Of a stretch of 64,000 bases of DNA, positions 44,342 through 53,542 are shown in pieces. The notes beneath the pieces are model-generated. The model was not told the DNA's origin and did no database searches. It saw only the letters and a program-made list of their open reading frames with translations. A program made the position numbers and the translations under genes. This DNA is from an uncultured Acidocella sp. (lineage in GTDB: Bacteria; Pseudomonadota; Alphaproteobacteria; Acetobacterales; Acetobacteraceae), in assembly GCF_946222605.1 (NCBI RefSeq), contig NZ_CAMIIE010000014.1, positions 1 to 64,000 on the forward strand, written 5' to 3'. Numbering within the stretch: position 1 is the stretch's first letter; each line of letters opens with the position of its first letter.

Positions 44342-44956
44342 TCAGGCGCTGATCAAAATCTGGATCGGCGTCGGGGTGAAGCCGTTGCAGGGATTATTCA
44401 CCTGCGGGCAGTTGGAGATCACCACCAGCACATCCATTTCCGCGATGAATTCGACATAGCCGCCAGGCTCGGAAACGCCGTCATCCACGGTCAGCTCGCC
44501 ATTCGGGCGGATCGGCACATTCATGAAGAAATTCACGTTGGAGACCAGGTCGCGCTTATCCATGCCGTATTTGGCCAGCTCGGTGAGGAAATTCTCCCGG
44601 CATGAATGCATGAAGCGGGTTTCATAGCCGAAGCGCACGATATTGCTTTCGCAGGAGCAGGCGCCCGCACAGCTATCGTGAAAGCCGCAGCTATCGGCGG
44701 TGAGTTTCACCATCGGCCGGCCCTCGTTGGAGCGCAGCACGGCGCCCGTGGTCAGGTCGTAGCGCCCGCCTTGCAGGGCGAGGGCGGCCAGCGTGTCCTG
44801 CGCCGAATAGCGCTCGCTCGTGTCCTGCGCGTTGTAGAACAGCGCATCCACCGCCTGCTGGCTTTCCAGATCGACGATGCGCATGGTCTGGCCCTGCTTC
44901 AGCACCACCGAATAAGGGGCGCGGGCGGGCACGAAATGGTCAGAGATCAGGGTCAT
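44342..44956 (-). CDS. DUF1989 protein, carboxyguanidine deiminase subunit (Cys-rich)
   Basis: The 204-residue protein is one of two DUF1989 (urea carboxylase-associated) proteins, shown in other bacteria to deiminate carboxyguanidine to allophanate as a pair (CgdA/CgdB). It has a cysteine-rich segment DSCGFHDSCAGACSCESN near residues 88-105 suited to metal binding, MHSCRENFLTEL after it and FFMNVPI. Its 3' end is three bases from the carboxylase; its start overlaps the other DUF1989 gene by four bases. I do not assign A or B. Confidence 0.87.
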   Translation of the reverse strand: MTLISDHFVPARAPYSVVLKQGQTMRIVDLESQQAVDALFYNAQDTSERYSAQDTLAALALQGGRYDLTTGAVLRSNEGRPMVKLTADSCGFHDSCAGACSCESNIVRFGYETRFMHSCRENFLTELAKYGMDKRDLVSNVNFFMNVPIRPNGELTVDDGVSEPGGYVEFIAEMDVLVVISNCPQVNNPCNGFTPTPIQILISA

Positions 44957-45735
44957 TGCGCGAAATACCGATCATTATTGGCAAAACCGCGGGCGGCTTC
45001 GGCGGTGAAATGGCGGCAGAGATCGTCCGGGCCGGGAGGGGCAGCGCGCCAGGCGGTGTAGGCGAGCGGGCCGGTGGCCTGCTGCACCGGGCTGAGCGCA
45101 TGCGGGGTGTTGGAGAGCACGAGCAGCAGATCCATCTCCGCGCGCAGCTCCAGCATGGCGCCGGCGGGCGGATTGCCGCGCCAGCGCATCACGCCCTGCG
45201 CATCCACCCCGACCGGCGAGAACAGCGACAGCGCCGGGGCGACATCCCGGCGCGACAGCCCGAATTTGGCGGCACCGCAACGCAGATTATCCCGCCCATT
45301 GCGCCCTTGCGTCTGTGCCGGGCCGTTGGGGCCGATGATGCTGTCATGCCCCGCGCCGCTATCGGCGGTGATCGCGGCGAGCACGCGCCCCATATCCGAG
45401 AACAGCACCCGGCCGGTGGTCAGGTTGGTGGTCCATTGCAGCTTGGTGGTGTCGCCGGCGTTGAAGCGCTCGGAGCTATCGGCTTCGTTCCACATGAACA
45501 AAGCCGCGCCGGGCGTGCCGTCGATGTTGGTCAGGCGCAGCGCCGCCCCCCGGCGCAGCCGCAATGCAGCGTACCAGCCGGGCGGAATCACATCCTGCGC
45601 GATCACTGCCTCTGGCGGGATCTCCGGGAAGCTGGCGGCTGTTTGCGGGGCGGCGGCGCGGGCGCGGGCGGCGGCCTGCAGGGCTTCGTAGCGGGCGCGG
45701 TAATCGGCCGGGCTGAGCTTGTCGAGGTCAAGCAT
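44953..45735 (-). CDS. DUF1989 protein, carboxyguanidine deiminase partner subunit
   Basis: The 260-residue protein is the longer DUF1989 partner (opening LSPADYRARYEALQAAARARA). At the place of its partner's Cys cluster it has ADSGAGHDSIIGPNG, without cysteines, so the two subunits are not equivalent. It is the first gene of the operon, 116 bases downstream of the riboswitch. Its ATG at 45733-45735 has no good ribosome site but lies within the end of a 13-residue leader frame that does. Confidence 0.86.
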   Translation of the reverse strand: MLDLDKLSPADYRARYEALQAAARARAAAPQTAASFPEIPPEAVIAQDVIPPGWYAALRLRRGAALRLTNIDGTPGAALFMWNEADSSERFNAGDTTKLQWTTNLTTGRVLFSDMGRVLAAITADSGAGHDSIIGPNGPAQTQGRNGRDNLRCGAAKFGLSRRDVAPALSLFSPVGVDAQGVMRWRGNPPAGAMLELRAEMDLLLVLSNTPHALSPVQQATGPLAYTAWRAAPPGPDDLCRHFTAEAARGFANNDRYFAQ

Positions 45736-45769
45736 CGGCGCGGCATCCGGTCAGGAACAGGGTCGTCAT
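45728..45769 (-). CDS. Putative 13-residue leader peptide
   Basis: The frame MTTLFLTGCRADA starts at 45767-45769 with GGGAG five bases upstream and ends at a TGA that overlaps the first DUF1989 gene by eight bases. It offers the only good ribosome site between the riboswitch and the operon, so riboswitch control of initiation here would be passed to the operon by coupling. It could be chance; no homology can be judged at this size. Confidence 0.5.
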   Translation of the reverse strand: MTTLFLTGCRADA

Positions 45770-45803
45770 GTAAACTCCCATCGTTGAACAGTCACGTCTC
45801 AGC

Positions 45804-45847
45804 GATGCGAGGGATACGTGGAGAGCCGACGCGTATCCCCACGCATC
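45804..45847 (-). promoter_or_regulatory. Expression-platform hairpin after the riboswitch
   Basis: Two arms, GATGCG plus GGGATACG (45804-45818) and their complements (45832-45847), form a long stem. The loop holds GCTCTCC on the minus strand (complement of 45820-45826), exactly complementary to GGAGAGC at the 3' end of the aptamer (complement of 45851-45857). The two pairings are mutually exclusive with aptamer folding. No T-run follows the stem, which speaks against a simple terminator. Confidence 0.55.
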
Positions 45848-45850
45848 CAT

Positions 45851-45955
45851 GCTCTCCCGGGCTTTTGTCCCGCCGTGCATCATGCGGATGTCTCCCGCAT
45901 GACCGCCGCTCTCGGACCAGCGCCGGGCATTTGCCCGGCCGGAACCCTAGCGGCC
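45851..45955 (-). promoter_or_regulatory. Guanidine-I riboswitch (ykkC class)
   Basis: On the minus strand the three conserved blocks of the ykkC aptamer occur in order: CTAGGGTTCCGG (45939-45950), GGTCCGAGAG (45909-45918), and ACGGC followed by GGGACAAAAGCCCGGGAGA (to 45853). The first helix is closed by CCGGGCAAATGCCCGG. Length and spacing are normal for the class, which turns genes on when it binds guanidinium. It leads the DUF1989-carboxylase-allophanate hydrolase operon and fixes the probable substrate as guanidine. Confidence 0.93.
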
Positions 45956-46140
45956 TACAAAGAAGGTAAAGCAAAAATTATGCCGAAATCAAGCCGGCGC
46001 GGTTTCAAGGTTGGCGCTGGCAGCGCGGCGCGGTGCCGGGCAGGGCGGGGCGCATTTCTGGGCATCCTGCCGCAAATGCCGCCATTTCGCCGCCCGGCAT
46101 TTTACGGCATGATCGCCTCCCATCGAGGAGCCGCCTTGCC

Positions 46141-46764
46141 ATGTATGTGCCGCCCGCCTTTCGCGAAACCGAGCTTGCCGCCTTGCACGAGACCATGCGC
46201 GCCGCGCGCGTGGCGAATCTGGTGACAATGACGCCGGACGGGCTGTTCGCCACCCCCTTGCCGCTGCTGCTGGCGGCGGAGGAAGGCGACCACGGCACGC
46301 TCTATGGCCATGTGGCGCGGGCTAACCCGCAATGGCAGCTGCCGGTCAGCGGCGAGGCGCTGGCCATCTTCATGGGGCCGGAGGCCTATATCTCGCCCTC
46401 TTGGTATCCCTCCAAGCAGGAGCATCACAAGGTGGTGCCGACCTGGAATTATATCACGGTGCAGGCGCACGGGCCGGTGGAATTCTTCGACGACCCGCAA
46501 CGCCTGCTGGATGTCGTCACCCGGCTGACCACCCGGCATGAGCAGGCGCGCGCGCAGCCCTGGGCGGTGAGCGACGCGCCGGAGGCGTTTATCCGCGCCC
46601 AGCTCAAAGGGATCGTCGGGCTGCGGCTGCCGATCACAAGGCTGACAGGCAAGCGCAAGATGAGCCAGAATCGCAGCGCGGCCGACCGCAACGGGGTGGC
46701 GGCGGCGCTGCGCGAGAGCCCGGATGCGGCCGACCGCGCGGCGGCGCCCTGCATCCCGACATGA
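46141..46764 (+). CDS. PaiB-like FMN-binding negative regulator family protein
   Basis: The 207-residue protein matches the PaiB family: MYVPPAFRE at the start, LVTMTPDGLFATPLPLLL, HVARANPQW, YISPSWYPSKQEHHKVVPTWNY in sections near 80-100, and the C-terminal LPITRLTGKRKMSQNR. It has the split-barrel flavin-binding fold; Bacillus PaiB affects protease and sporulation genes, but its true activity in other bacteria is unclear. The ATG at 46141 is preceded at 12 bases by GAGGAG. It stands alone on the plus strand and is unlikely to belong to the guanidine operon. Confidence 0.85.
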   Translation: MYVPPAFRETELAALHETMRAARVANLVTMTPDGLFATPLPLLLAAEEGDHGTLYGHVARANPQWQLPVSGEALAIFMGPEAYISPSWYPSKQEHHKVVPTWNYITVQAHGPVEFFDDPQRLLDVVTRLTTRHEQARAQPWAVSDAPEAFIRAQLKGIVGLRLPITRLTGKRKMSQNRSAADRNGVAAALRESPDAADRAAAPCIPT

Positions 46765-46779
46765 AGGGCGCCGTGCGGC

Positions 46780-47727
<948 letters not shown>

Positions 47728-47757
47728 TTATTCATCATACAAATGTAAATAGTGATA

Positions 47758-48486
47758 CTATAACATGCCTTGCAGCGCTGCCTTGTAGCGCTGCTGGCTG
47801 CCGCGCAGATGCGCGCGCATGGCGGCGCGGGCGGCATCCTCATCGCCCAGGGAAATCGCCTCGACGATCTTGCCATGCTCGGCATGAATCTGCGCGGCGG
47901 TCAGGGTGGCGGCATCCGGCTGGGTTTTGTCCAAGGCCCGGCGCGGGATCATCGCCTCGCCGATCAGGCCCAAAAATTCCACGAAGCGGTGATTATTGGT
48001 GGCCTGGGCGATGGCCAGATGCAGTTCGAAATCAGCGCCCGCCGTCGCCGCCCCGGCGGCGGTCAGGCTGGCGATGCGCGCATGCGCGGCGAGGATCAGC
48101 TCCTCCTGCTGCGGGGCGCGGCGCAGCGCGGCCAGGCCGGCGGCCTCGATCTCCACCGCGCTGCGCAGTTCCAGCATCGCGATGACCGAGGAGAGCCGTT
48201 CGAAATCAACCTCCTGAAAGCCATGCGCTGGCCGGGCGGGCGGGGGGAGAACAAACACGCCGGCGCCCTGGCGGGCTTCCACCAGCCCATCCGTACGCAA
48301 GGCCGCCAATGCCTCGCGGATCACCGTGCGGCTGACCCCATGGGTGCTGACCAGCTGGCTTTCGGTGGGCAGCTTGTCGCCCGGGGCGAAGCCGCCTTGC
48401 TGGATGGCGGCGCGCAATTTGGCGGCGATCTGCACAACGAGCGTTTCCCCGTTGCGGCGTTCGGGCGGGTTGGGGCGCGGGCTCAT
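47758..48486 (-). CDS. GntR-family regulator, FadR subfamily
   Basis: The 242-residue protein has a GntR winged HTH (VQIAAKLRAAIQQGGFAPGDKLPTESQL in sections, then VSRTVIREALAALRTDGLVE, residues about 15-80) and a FadR-type helical FCD domain with putative metal His residues (DFELHLAIAQATNNHRFVEF, AEHGKIVEAI). It lies 66 bases upstream of kdgD on the same strand and probably represses it, with a sugar acid as inducer. The short gap between them is AT-rich and likely carries a promoter. Confidence 0.88.
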   Translation of the reverse strand: MSPRPNPPERRNGETLVVQIAAKLRAAIQQGGFAPGDKLPTESQLVSTHGVSRTVIREALAALRTDGLVEARQGAGVFVLPPPARPAHGFQEVDFERLSSVIAMLELRSAVEIEAAGLAALRRAPQQEELILAAHARIASLTAAGAATAGADFELHLAIAQATNNHRFVEFLGLIGEAMIPRRALDKTQPDAATLTAAQIHAEHGKIVEAISLGDEDAARAAMRAHLRGSQQRYKAALQGML

Positions 48487-48604
48487 CTGGTCGACCTTGG
48501 GCTTCTCTCATGCGCGGATGGGCGGCGCCCATCCGGGGATGATCGCATGTCCGTTGCCCGGGCTCAAGCGCGAGGGGCCTGGGTTGTGCTACGAAAGCCG
48601 CAAA

Positions 48605-49516
48605 TTAATCATATGAATTTGGCGCGCTGCCCGACCAGCCGGCGGCGCGCATGGCCTCCACCGCCTCGCGCGCCGGCATGCCGCGCCAGCCGCCGCCATT
48701 GCGGGCCTTCAGCGCCGCGGCGGCGGTGGCAAAGCGCGCGGCGGCGAGTACCGGCTCCCCCTCGGCCAGCGCCAGCGCCAGGGCGCCGTGAAACACATCG
48801 CCGCAGCCGGTGGTGTCGCGGGCCTCGATCTGCGGGGCGGGGATGTGATGCAGCGCGCCGTCAATGCGCCAGAAACTGCCTGCGGCCCCGCATGTCACCG
48901 CCACGGCGCGCGCCCGTGGGGCGTGAATGGCGGCGAGCGCCCGGCGCGGGTCTGTTTCGCCGGTGCAGGCGCGCAGGCCAGGGCTGGAGAAGACCGGATA
49001 ATCCGCCAGCGCCGCCAGGGCGCGCAGCGTTACCGGTTCGCCGCCCTCCGCATCCAGCACGCTGGGCATTGTCGCGGCCTTGAGCAGGGCGGCGGAGAGT
49101 TCCGGAAACCGATGATCGACCAGCAGCGCGTCGGCCTGTGGCAGGCAAGGCGGGATTTGAGGGGCGATGGTGCCGCGATCCACGATCAGGCAGCGTGCCC
49201 CGTCCGGGGCGACCAGCGCGCAGGCATTCGGGGTGCGCCCGCCTTCGATGATTTGCAATGCCTCCAGCCCCACACCAAGCTGGCGCATCTCGGCCCGCAG
49301 CCAGTCCCCGGCCGCATCCTCCCCCACCGCGCCGAGATAGAGGCCCTGCCCGCCCAGCCGCGCCACCGCCACGGCGGCGGTGCCGGCGATGCCGCCGCCG
49401 CTCTCGCGGTAGGAGTTGGCGGTGTATTTCGCCTCGCCCTGGGGGAGTGCGTCGAGTTCATAGATCCGGTCCAGCACCACGATCCCGGCGCAGAGAACCC
49501 GTTTCAAGCGGGGCAC
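48605..49516 (-). CDS. PfkB-family ketose kinase, YihV-like
   Basis: The 303-residue ribokinase-fold enzyme ends with the catalytic TTGCGDVFHGALALALAEG in sections and has GGGIAGTAAVAVARLGG near residue 42. Its opening CAGIVVLDRIYELDALPQGEAKYTANSY, in sections, resembles E. coli sulfofructose kinase YihV more than fructokinases. Lys30 and Arg136 stand where I recall sulfonate-binding residues in YihV; a third position differs (Asp113). The start is GTG at 49516 and overlaps the dehydrogenase stop by 13 bases. The aldolase two genes upstream supports a kinase-then-aldolase route; the exact ketose is open. Confidence 0.8.
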   Translation of the reverse strand: MPRLKRVLCAGIVVLDRIYELDALPQGEAKYTANSYRESGGGIAGTAAVAVARLGGQGLYLGAVGEDAAGDWLRAEMRQLGVGLEALQIIEGGRTPNACALVAPDGARCLIVDRGTIAPQIPPCLPQADALLVDHRFPELSAALLKAATMPSVLDAEGGEPVTLRALAALADYPVFSSPGLRACTGETDPRRALAAIHAPRARAVAVTCGAAGSFWRIDGALHHIPAPQIEARDTTGCGDVFHGALALALAEGEPVLAAARFATAAAALKARNGGGWRGMPAREAVEAMRAAGWSGSAPNSYD

Positions 49517-50466
49517 ATTAGCGGCTTCAGCCTTTCGCCGCGCGCGAAGGCGGCGAACAGAGCTTCCAGCCCGGCAAGGTCGGCTTTGTCATCCACCAGT
49601 TTTTCGAAGGTTGTGCGGTGGGCGCGCAGCAGCTCGATATTCGCCTGGTACTCGCCCAACGGGAAATAGAAAGAGCGGATCAGGAAGAAATCCTTGCGGC
49701 GCAACGCCTTGGTTTCGGTGATCTGCCATTGGTCGCTCTCGCCCAGCTGCACGGCGGCGCCCATCGGCGCCACCGCAGCCAGGGCCAGAGCCCGCCCGGC
49801 ATCCTTGCCGCTGGCCTCGATCACCAGCGGGAAGGCGCGCGCGGCGGCGTCCTCGGCAGAGAGCATCTCCACCCCCAGGCTGGCGGCAAAGGAGGCGCGT
49901 GCCGGGTTGGGCTCGCACACGGCGAGCGTCCCCCAGCCCAGCGCCTGCAGCACCATCAGCGAGCCCAGCCCGATCGGCCCGGCGCCGACCACCAAAGCCG
50001 CCCCTGGTTCCACCAGCTTGGATGCCAGCCTGATGCCATGCGCGGTGGTGCCGATGGCATCCAGCAGCAGCGGCGCCAGATGGTCCGGAATATCGTCCGG
50101 CACCGGCAGCAGGCATTGCCGTGGCACGGCGAGGGCTTGCGCATAGCCGCCAGGGCGCTGCCAGCCGAGCAGCTCCGCCCGCGGGCAGAGATTGGTGCGC
50201 CCGGCCGCGCATTGCGCGCATTGTCCGCAGAAAGTGGGGATATAGACCAGCACGCGCTGCCCATGCGCGGGCGTGCCGGGCGCGCGCACCCGCCCGAAAA
50301 TCTCGTGCCCCGGCGTCACCGGCCAGCCCTGGCGCAGCGGCCGGAAATCGCTGCCGCACAGCGCGCAGGCGGCGACATCCACAATCACCTCATCCAGCCC
50401 GGCCACGGGCTCGGCGGCATCCTCGATGGCAATCCGCCCCTCGCCCAGAAACCGCGCCGCCTTCAT
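49504..50466 (-). CDS. Zinc-dependent medium-chain dehydrogenase
   Basis: The 320-residue protein is an MDR-type alcohol dehydrogenase. Catalytic zinc ligands appear in CALCGSDF and TPGHEIFG; structural zinc ligands in CGQCAQCAAGRTNLC; the NAD fold is VVGAGPIGLGSLMVLQALG near 170. It overlaps the aldolase gene by four bases and the kinase gene by 13, so all three should be translated together. It may oxidise a sugar alcohol or sugar to feed the kinase, or reduce an aldehyde released by the aldolase. The ATG at 50464-50466 was chosen; 50 open codons upstream lie in the aldolase gene. Confidence 0.85.
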   Translation of the reverse strand: MKAARFLGEGRIAIEDAAEPVAGLDEVIVDVAACALCGSDFRPLRQGWPVTPGHEIFGRVRAPGTPAHGQRVLVYIPTFCGQCAQCAAGRTNLCPRAELLGWQRPGGYAQALAVPRQCLLPVPDDIPDHLAPLLLDAIGTTAHGIRLASKLVEPGAALVVGAGPIGLGSLMVLQALGWGTLAVCEPNPARASFAASLGVEMLSAEDAAARAFPLVIEASGKDAGRALALAAVAPMGAAVQLGESDQWQITETKALRRKDFFLIRSFYFPLGEYQANIELLRAHRTTFEKLVDDKADLAGLEALFAAFARGERLKPLMCPA

Positions 50467-51335
50467 GCGGAAACCTTGTCGAGCACGTTGCACAGCGTCT
50501 CCAGCCTGGGCACCGCATCCTCGCGCAAGGCGCGGCGCAGATCCGGCTTGCCGATGGTGCCGGACCAGATGCCGCGCCCGGCGAGAAAGCCAGAGGCACC
50601 TTCCCGGCAGGCCCATTCCACGGCGCGGGGGAAATCATCCTGCTTGACGCCGGAGGAGAGCACCACCCAATCGCCATTCACATGCCGGGAGAGGGAGGCG
50701 CAGCCTTGCCGCACCCGCGCTTCCGGCCCGGCACCGTAATAGGGGATTTCGCATTTATACAGATCCTGCCCGCGATCTCCCAGCTCCTTCGCGGCGGCGA
50801 TGATCGCCGCCTCGCGGTCCCAGCCGGAACCATCGCGCGGGGCGCGGGCCACCGGCTCCACCACGCTGGCCAGCCCCGTCTGGCGGCAGATGGCGACAAA
50901 TTCCTCCACCATGGCGATGCGGGGTTCCGCGGCCTCGCCCGGCCGCCACAGCACCAGCAGCTTCAGCGCCACCGCGCCCTGCGCCTTCACCTTCGCCGGC
51001 ACCACCTCATGGTCGATCTCCACCCGCGCCACCAACTCATCGGCGCTTGGGATCAGTACATCGGCGGCGGCGATCAGCGCGCAGGACGGGTTGACCACCC
51101 CTGCATCCAGCGCCTGCTGCCAGGCCAGCTCCCGGTCGATCAGCACCGCCGAGGCGTAAGGGGTGAGCGCTTCGATCACCTCCAGCTTGAAGCGGGTGAG
51201 GTCGGCGTCTGTCACCGGACGATCCTGATGCGGTGCCATCATCGCCCGCAGCCCTTCGCGCTGATCGATCGCCAGCATCGCATAGGTGCCGGAGGGGCGC
51301 GCCATGCGCGTCAGGGCGGGGGGGCTGCCGGACAT
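50463..51335 (-). CDS. Class I ketose-phosphate aldolase, YihT/LacD-like
   Basis: The 290-residue TIM-barrel enzyme resembles sulfofructose-phosphate aldolase YihT along its whole length: SGTYAMLAIDQREGLR, ALKLLVLWRPGEA, KELGDRGQDLYKCEIPYYG, WVVLSSGV and GFLAGRGIWSGTIG. Lys194 would be the Schiff-base residue and Arg254 matches the position I recall as binding the substrate sulfonate in YihT. Tagatose-bisphosphate aldolase LacD is the other close family. It leads the minus operon, divergent from a sugar ABC importer. No sulfoquinovosidase or YihS isomerase gene is in the window. Confidence 0.82.
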   Translation of the reverse strand: MSGSPPALTRMARPSGTYAMLAIDQREGLRAMMAPHQDRPVTDADLTRFKLEVIEALTPYASAVLIDRELAWQQALDAGVVNPSCALIAAADVLIPSADELVARVEIDHEVVPAKVKAQGAVALKLLVLWRPGEAAEPRIAMVEEFVAICRQTGLASVVEPVARAPRDGSGWDREAAIIAAAKELGDRGQDLYKCEIPYYGAGPEARVRQGCASLSRHVNGDWVVLSSGVKQDDFPRAVEWACREGASGFLAGRGIWSGTIGKPDLRRALREDAVPRLETLCNVLDKVSA

Positions 51336-51434
51336 TCGGATTTGCTCCTTTGAGGCGTTTGCTTGGGGTTTCCGTTTTATCGCGCCTGCTGACCAATGCC
51401 GGTTTGACAAGCAGGGGCGAAGGCGTTAGCTCTA

Positions 51435-51458
51435 TGTCATACTAAAAGCCATACGACA
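51435..51458. promoter_or_regulatory. Imperfect palindrome between divergent sugar operons
   Basis: TGTCATAC (51435-51442) and ATACGACA (51451-51458) form an imperfect inverted repeat (outer TGTC/GACA and inner TA pairs match) in the 167-base gap between the aldolase operon and the ABC importer. It could be a shared operator. No regulator gene stands directly beside it; the GntR gene at 47758 is the nearest. Confidence 0.35.
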
Positions 51459-51502
51459 GGTCAATAGACTGAACGTTTGCACTCTGTTGGGAGAAACAGA
51501 CC

Positions 51503-52801
51503 ATGGTTGCTCGGCTCGTGAAGCGGGTTTCAGCGGCGGCGCTCGCCTTGTCCTTGCCCCTCGGCGCCCATGCCGCCGGGTTCGACTGGCAGAAATATAA
51601 AGGCCAGACGCTGGATGTGTTGGTCGATAATAACCCGATCGGCCAGGTCATCGCCAATAATGTCGCGGCGTTTGAGAAGCTGACAGGGATCAACGTCAAG
51701 GTCGATATCTTCACCGAGCAGCAGATGCGCCAGCGCCTGGTGACGGTGCTGGATTCCAACAGTTCGCAGGTGGATGTGTTCATGACCCTGCCCTCGCGCG
51801 AGGGCCAGCAATTCACCGGCGCCGGCTGGTACACGGATCTCACGCCGATGACCAAGGATGCAAGCCCGGACTATGATTTTGCCGGCTTGAGCCCGGCGCT
51901 GCTGAAAGCCGCGACCTTCGATGGCAAGCTGACCAGCATCCCGATGAATATTGAAGGCCCGGTGCTGTATTATCGCACGGATATCTTCAAAAAATGCAAT
52001 CTCACCGTGCCGACCAGCCTCTCCGGCATGCTGGACACCGCCAAGGCGCTGAAAAAATGCAACGCCGCGACCACGCCCTTCGTCTCGCGTGGCCTGCGCG
52101 ATGCGCTGGCCTATACTTACAGCGTGTTCTTTCACAATATGGGCGGCCATTATATCGAAAACGGCAAATCCGGCCTGTGCAGCCCGGCGGGGCTTTCGGC
52201 GCTGTCGCTCTATGGCGATCTGCAGAAAAATTACGGTCCGCTCGGCGTGGTCAATTACAGCTTCTATCAGATCTCCTCGCTCTATCGCGATGGCCGCGCC
52301 GCGATGGCGTTTGAATCCTCCAACGAACTTTCGGATGTGATGCAGGGTGGCGCGCGGCTGAACGATACCGGCATCGCCTTGCTGCCGCCGGGGCCGGGCG
52401 GCTCGCACCCCACCGCCATCGCCTGGGGTTTGGCGATTTCCCCCTACAGCACGCATAAAGGTGCCGCCTGGTATCTGATCCAATGGGCGACCAGCCCGGC
52501 GATTCAGGCCAAGGACGAGATCGCCGGCATCGCCGCGCCGCGCCCGGCCATCGCGCAGGATCCGCAGGTGAAAGCCTGGCTCGCCGCCGCGCCGGTGCGG
52601 CAGGTCTGGCAGAACGCGGTCAACCAGCTCGCCAATACCGGCACCTCGAATGTTGGCTATCCGATCACCGATAATCCGGAATCCCGGCAATATATCGGCG
52701 AGGCCGTGGATAAGGTGATTGTCGGCTCGGACAAGCCGGATGCCGCCTGCGCCCCGGCCGATCAATCGTTGAACGCGCTGATCGCGAAAGACAAGACATA
52801 A
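51503..52801 (+). CDS. Sugar ABC transporter substrate-binding protein
   Basis: The 432-residue protein has a signal peptide (VKRVSAAALALSLPLG, cut near AHAAG) and belongs to the family-1 extracellular solute-binding group (MalE/UgpB type). LDVLVDNNPIGQVI, FEKLTGINVKVDIFTEQQMRQRL in sections and the WYLIQWATSP segment are typical. It heads the operon with an SDR, two permeases and an ATPase, opposite the aldolase operon. The likely ligand is the sugar or polyol used by that operon. Confidence 0.88.
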   Translation: MVARLVKRVSAAALALSLPLGAHAAGFDWQKYKGQTLDVLVDNNPIGQVIANNVAAFEKLTGINVKVDIFTEQQMRQRLVTVLDSNSSQVDVFMTLPSREGQQFTGAGWYTDLTPMTKDASPDYDFAGLSPALLKAATFDGKLTSIPMNIEGPVLYYRTDIFKKCNLTVPTSLSGMLDTAKALKKCNAATTPFVSRGLRDALAYTYSVFFHNMGGHYIENGKSGLCSPAGLSALSLYGDLQKNYGPLGVVNYSFYQISSLYRDGRAAMAFESSNELSDVMQGGARLNDTGIALLPPGPGGSHPTAIAWGLAISPYSTHKGAAWYLIQWATSPAIQAKDEIAGIAAPRPAIAQDPQVKAWLAAAPVRQVWQNAVNQLANTGTSNVGYPITDNPESRQYIGEAVDKVIVGSDKPDAACAPADQSLNALIAKDKT

Positions 52802-53539
52802 GTGGTCGCCTCCTCCTTTGCCCTGGGCGATGGGTTTCATGTCGCCGTCATTGGCGGGTGCGGCGACATTGGCGCGGCGATCTCGGCGCAGTTTCTGGCC
52901 CTCGGCGCGTTTGTCACCGCAACCGGGGTGAATGAGGCGGCGCTGAACGCGACCACGCTTCCCGCGCAGGAGCGTTTGCGCCTGGCGGTGCTGGACGTGA
53001 CCGATGATGCGGCGGTGCAAGCCTTCGCCAAGGGCTTCACGCGCATCGACGCGGTGGTGAATTGCGCCGGAATTCTGAAGCGGGATCTGGAATTCGAGGT
53101 CGCGGTGTTCCAGCAGGTGCTGGATGTCAACCTCACCGGCAGCTTCCGTGTATGCAGCGCCTTTCGCGCGGGATTGGCGAAACAGCGTGGCAGCATCGTC
53201 AACATCGCCTCGATGAACGCTTTTGCCGCGCTGCCGCGTCTACCCGCCTATTGTGCCAGCAAAGGCGGGGTGGTGATGCTGACCAAGGCGCTGGCCTTGG
53301 CCTGGGCGGAGGAGGGGATCAGGGTGAATGCCGTCGCTCCCGGCTATATCGAAACCACGCTCAATGCCGAAGGCCGCAAGGATGCGGCGCATTATCAGCG
53401 CATCGCCGATCGCACCGCCTGCAAGCGCTGGGGCCAGCCGGAGGATGTGGCCGGCGCCGTGGCGTTTCTCTGCATGCCCGCTTCCGCCTACATCACCGGC
53501 ACGGTGGTGAATGCGGATGGCGGCTTTCTGGCGGGGTGA
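52802..53539 (+). CDS. Short-chain dehydrogenase within the sugar-uptake operon
   Basis: The 245-residue SDR has NCAGILK near residue 82, the Ser and Tyr-Lys pair in [20 protein letters not shown] and [13 protein letters not shown]. The nucleotide loop reads VIGGCGDIG instead of the usual TGxxxGIG. The start is GTG, placed directly after the stop of the binding-protein gene with no base between and a weak ribosome site, so it depends on coupling. Position inside a sugar ABC operon points to oxidation of the imported sugar or polyol. Confidence 0.84.
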   Translation: MVASSFALGDGFHVAVIGGCGDIGAAISAQFLALGAFVTATGVNEAALNATTLPAQERLRLAVLDVTDDAAVQAFAKGFTRIDAVVNCAGILKRDLEFEVAVFQQVLDVNLTGSFRVCSAFRAGLAKQRGSIVNIASMNAFAALPRLPAYCASKGGVVMLTKALALAWAEEGIRVNAVAPGYIETTLNAEGRKDAAHYQRIADRTACKRWGQPEDVAGAVAFLCMPASAYITGTVVNADGGFLAG

Positions 53540-53542
53540 GGC

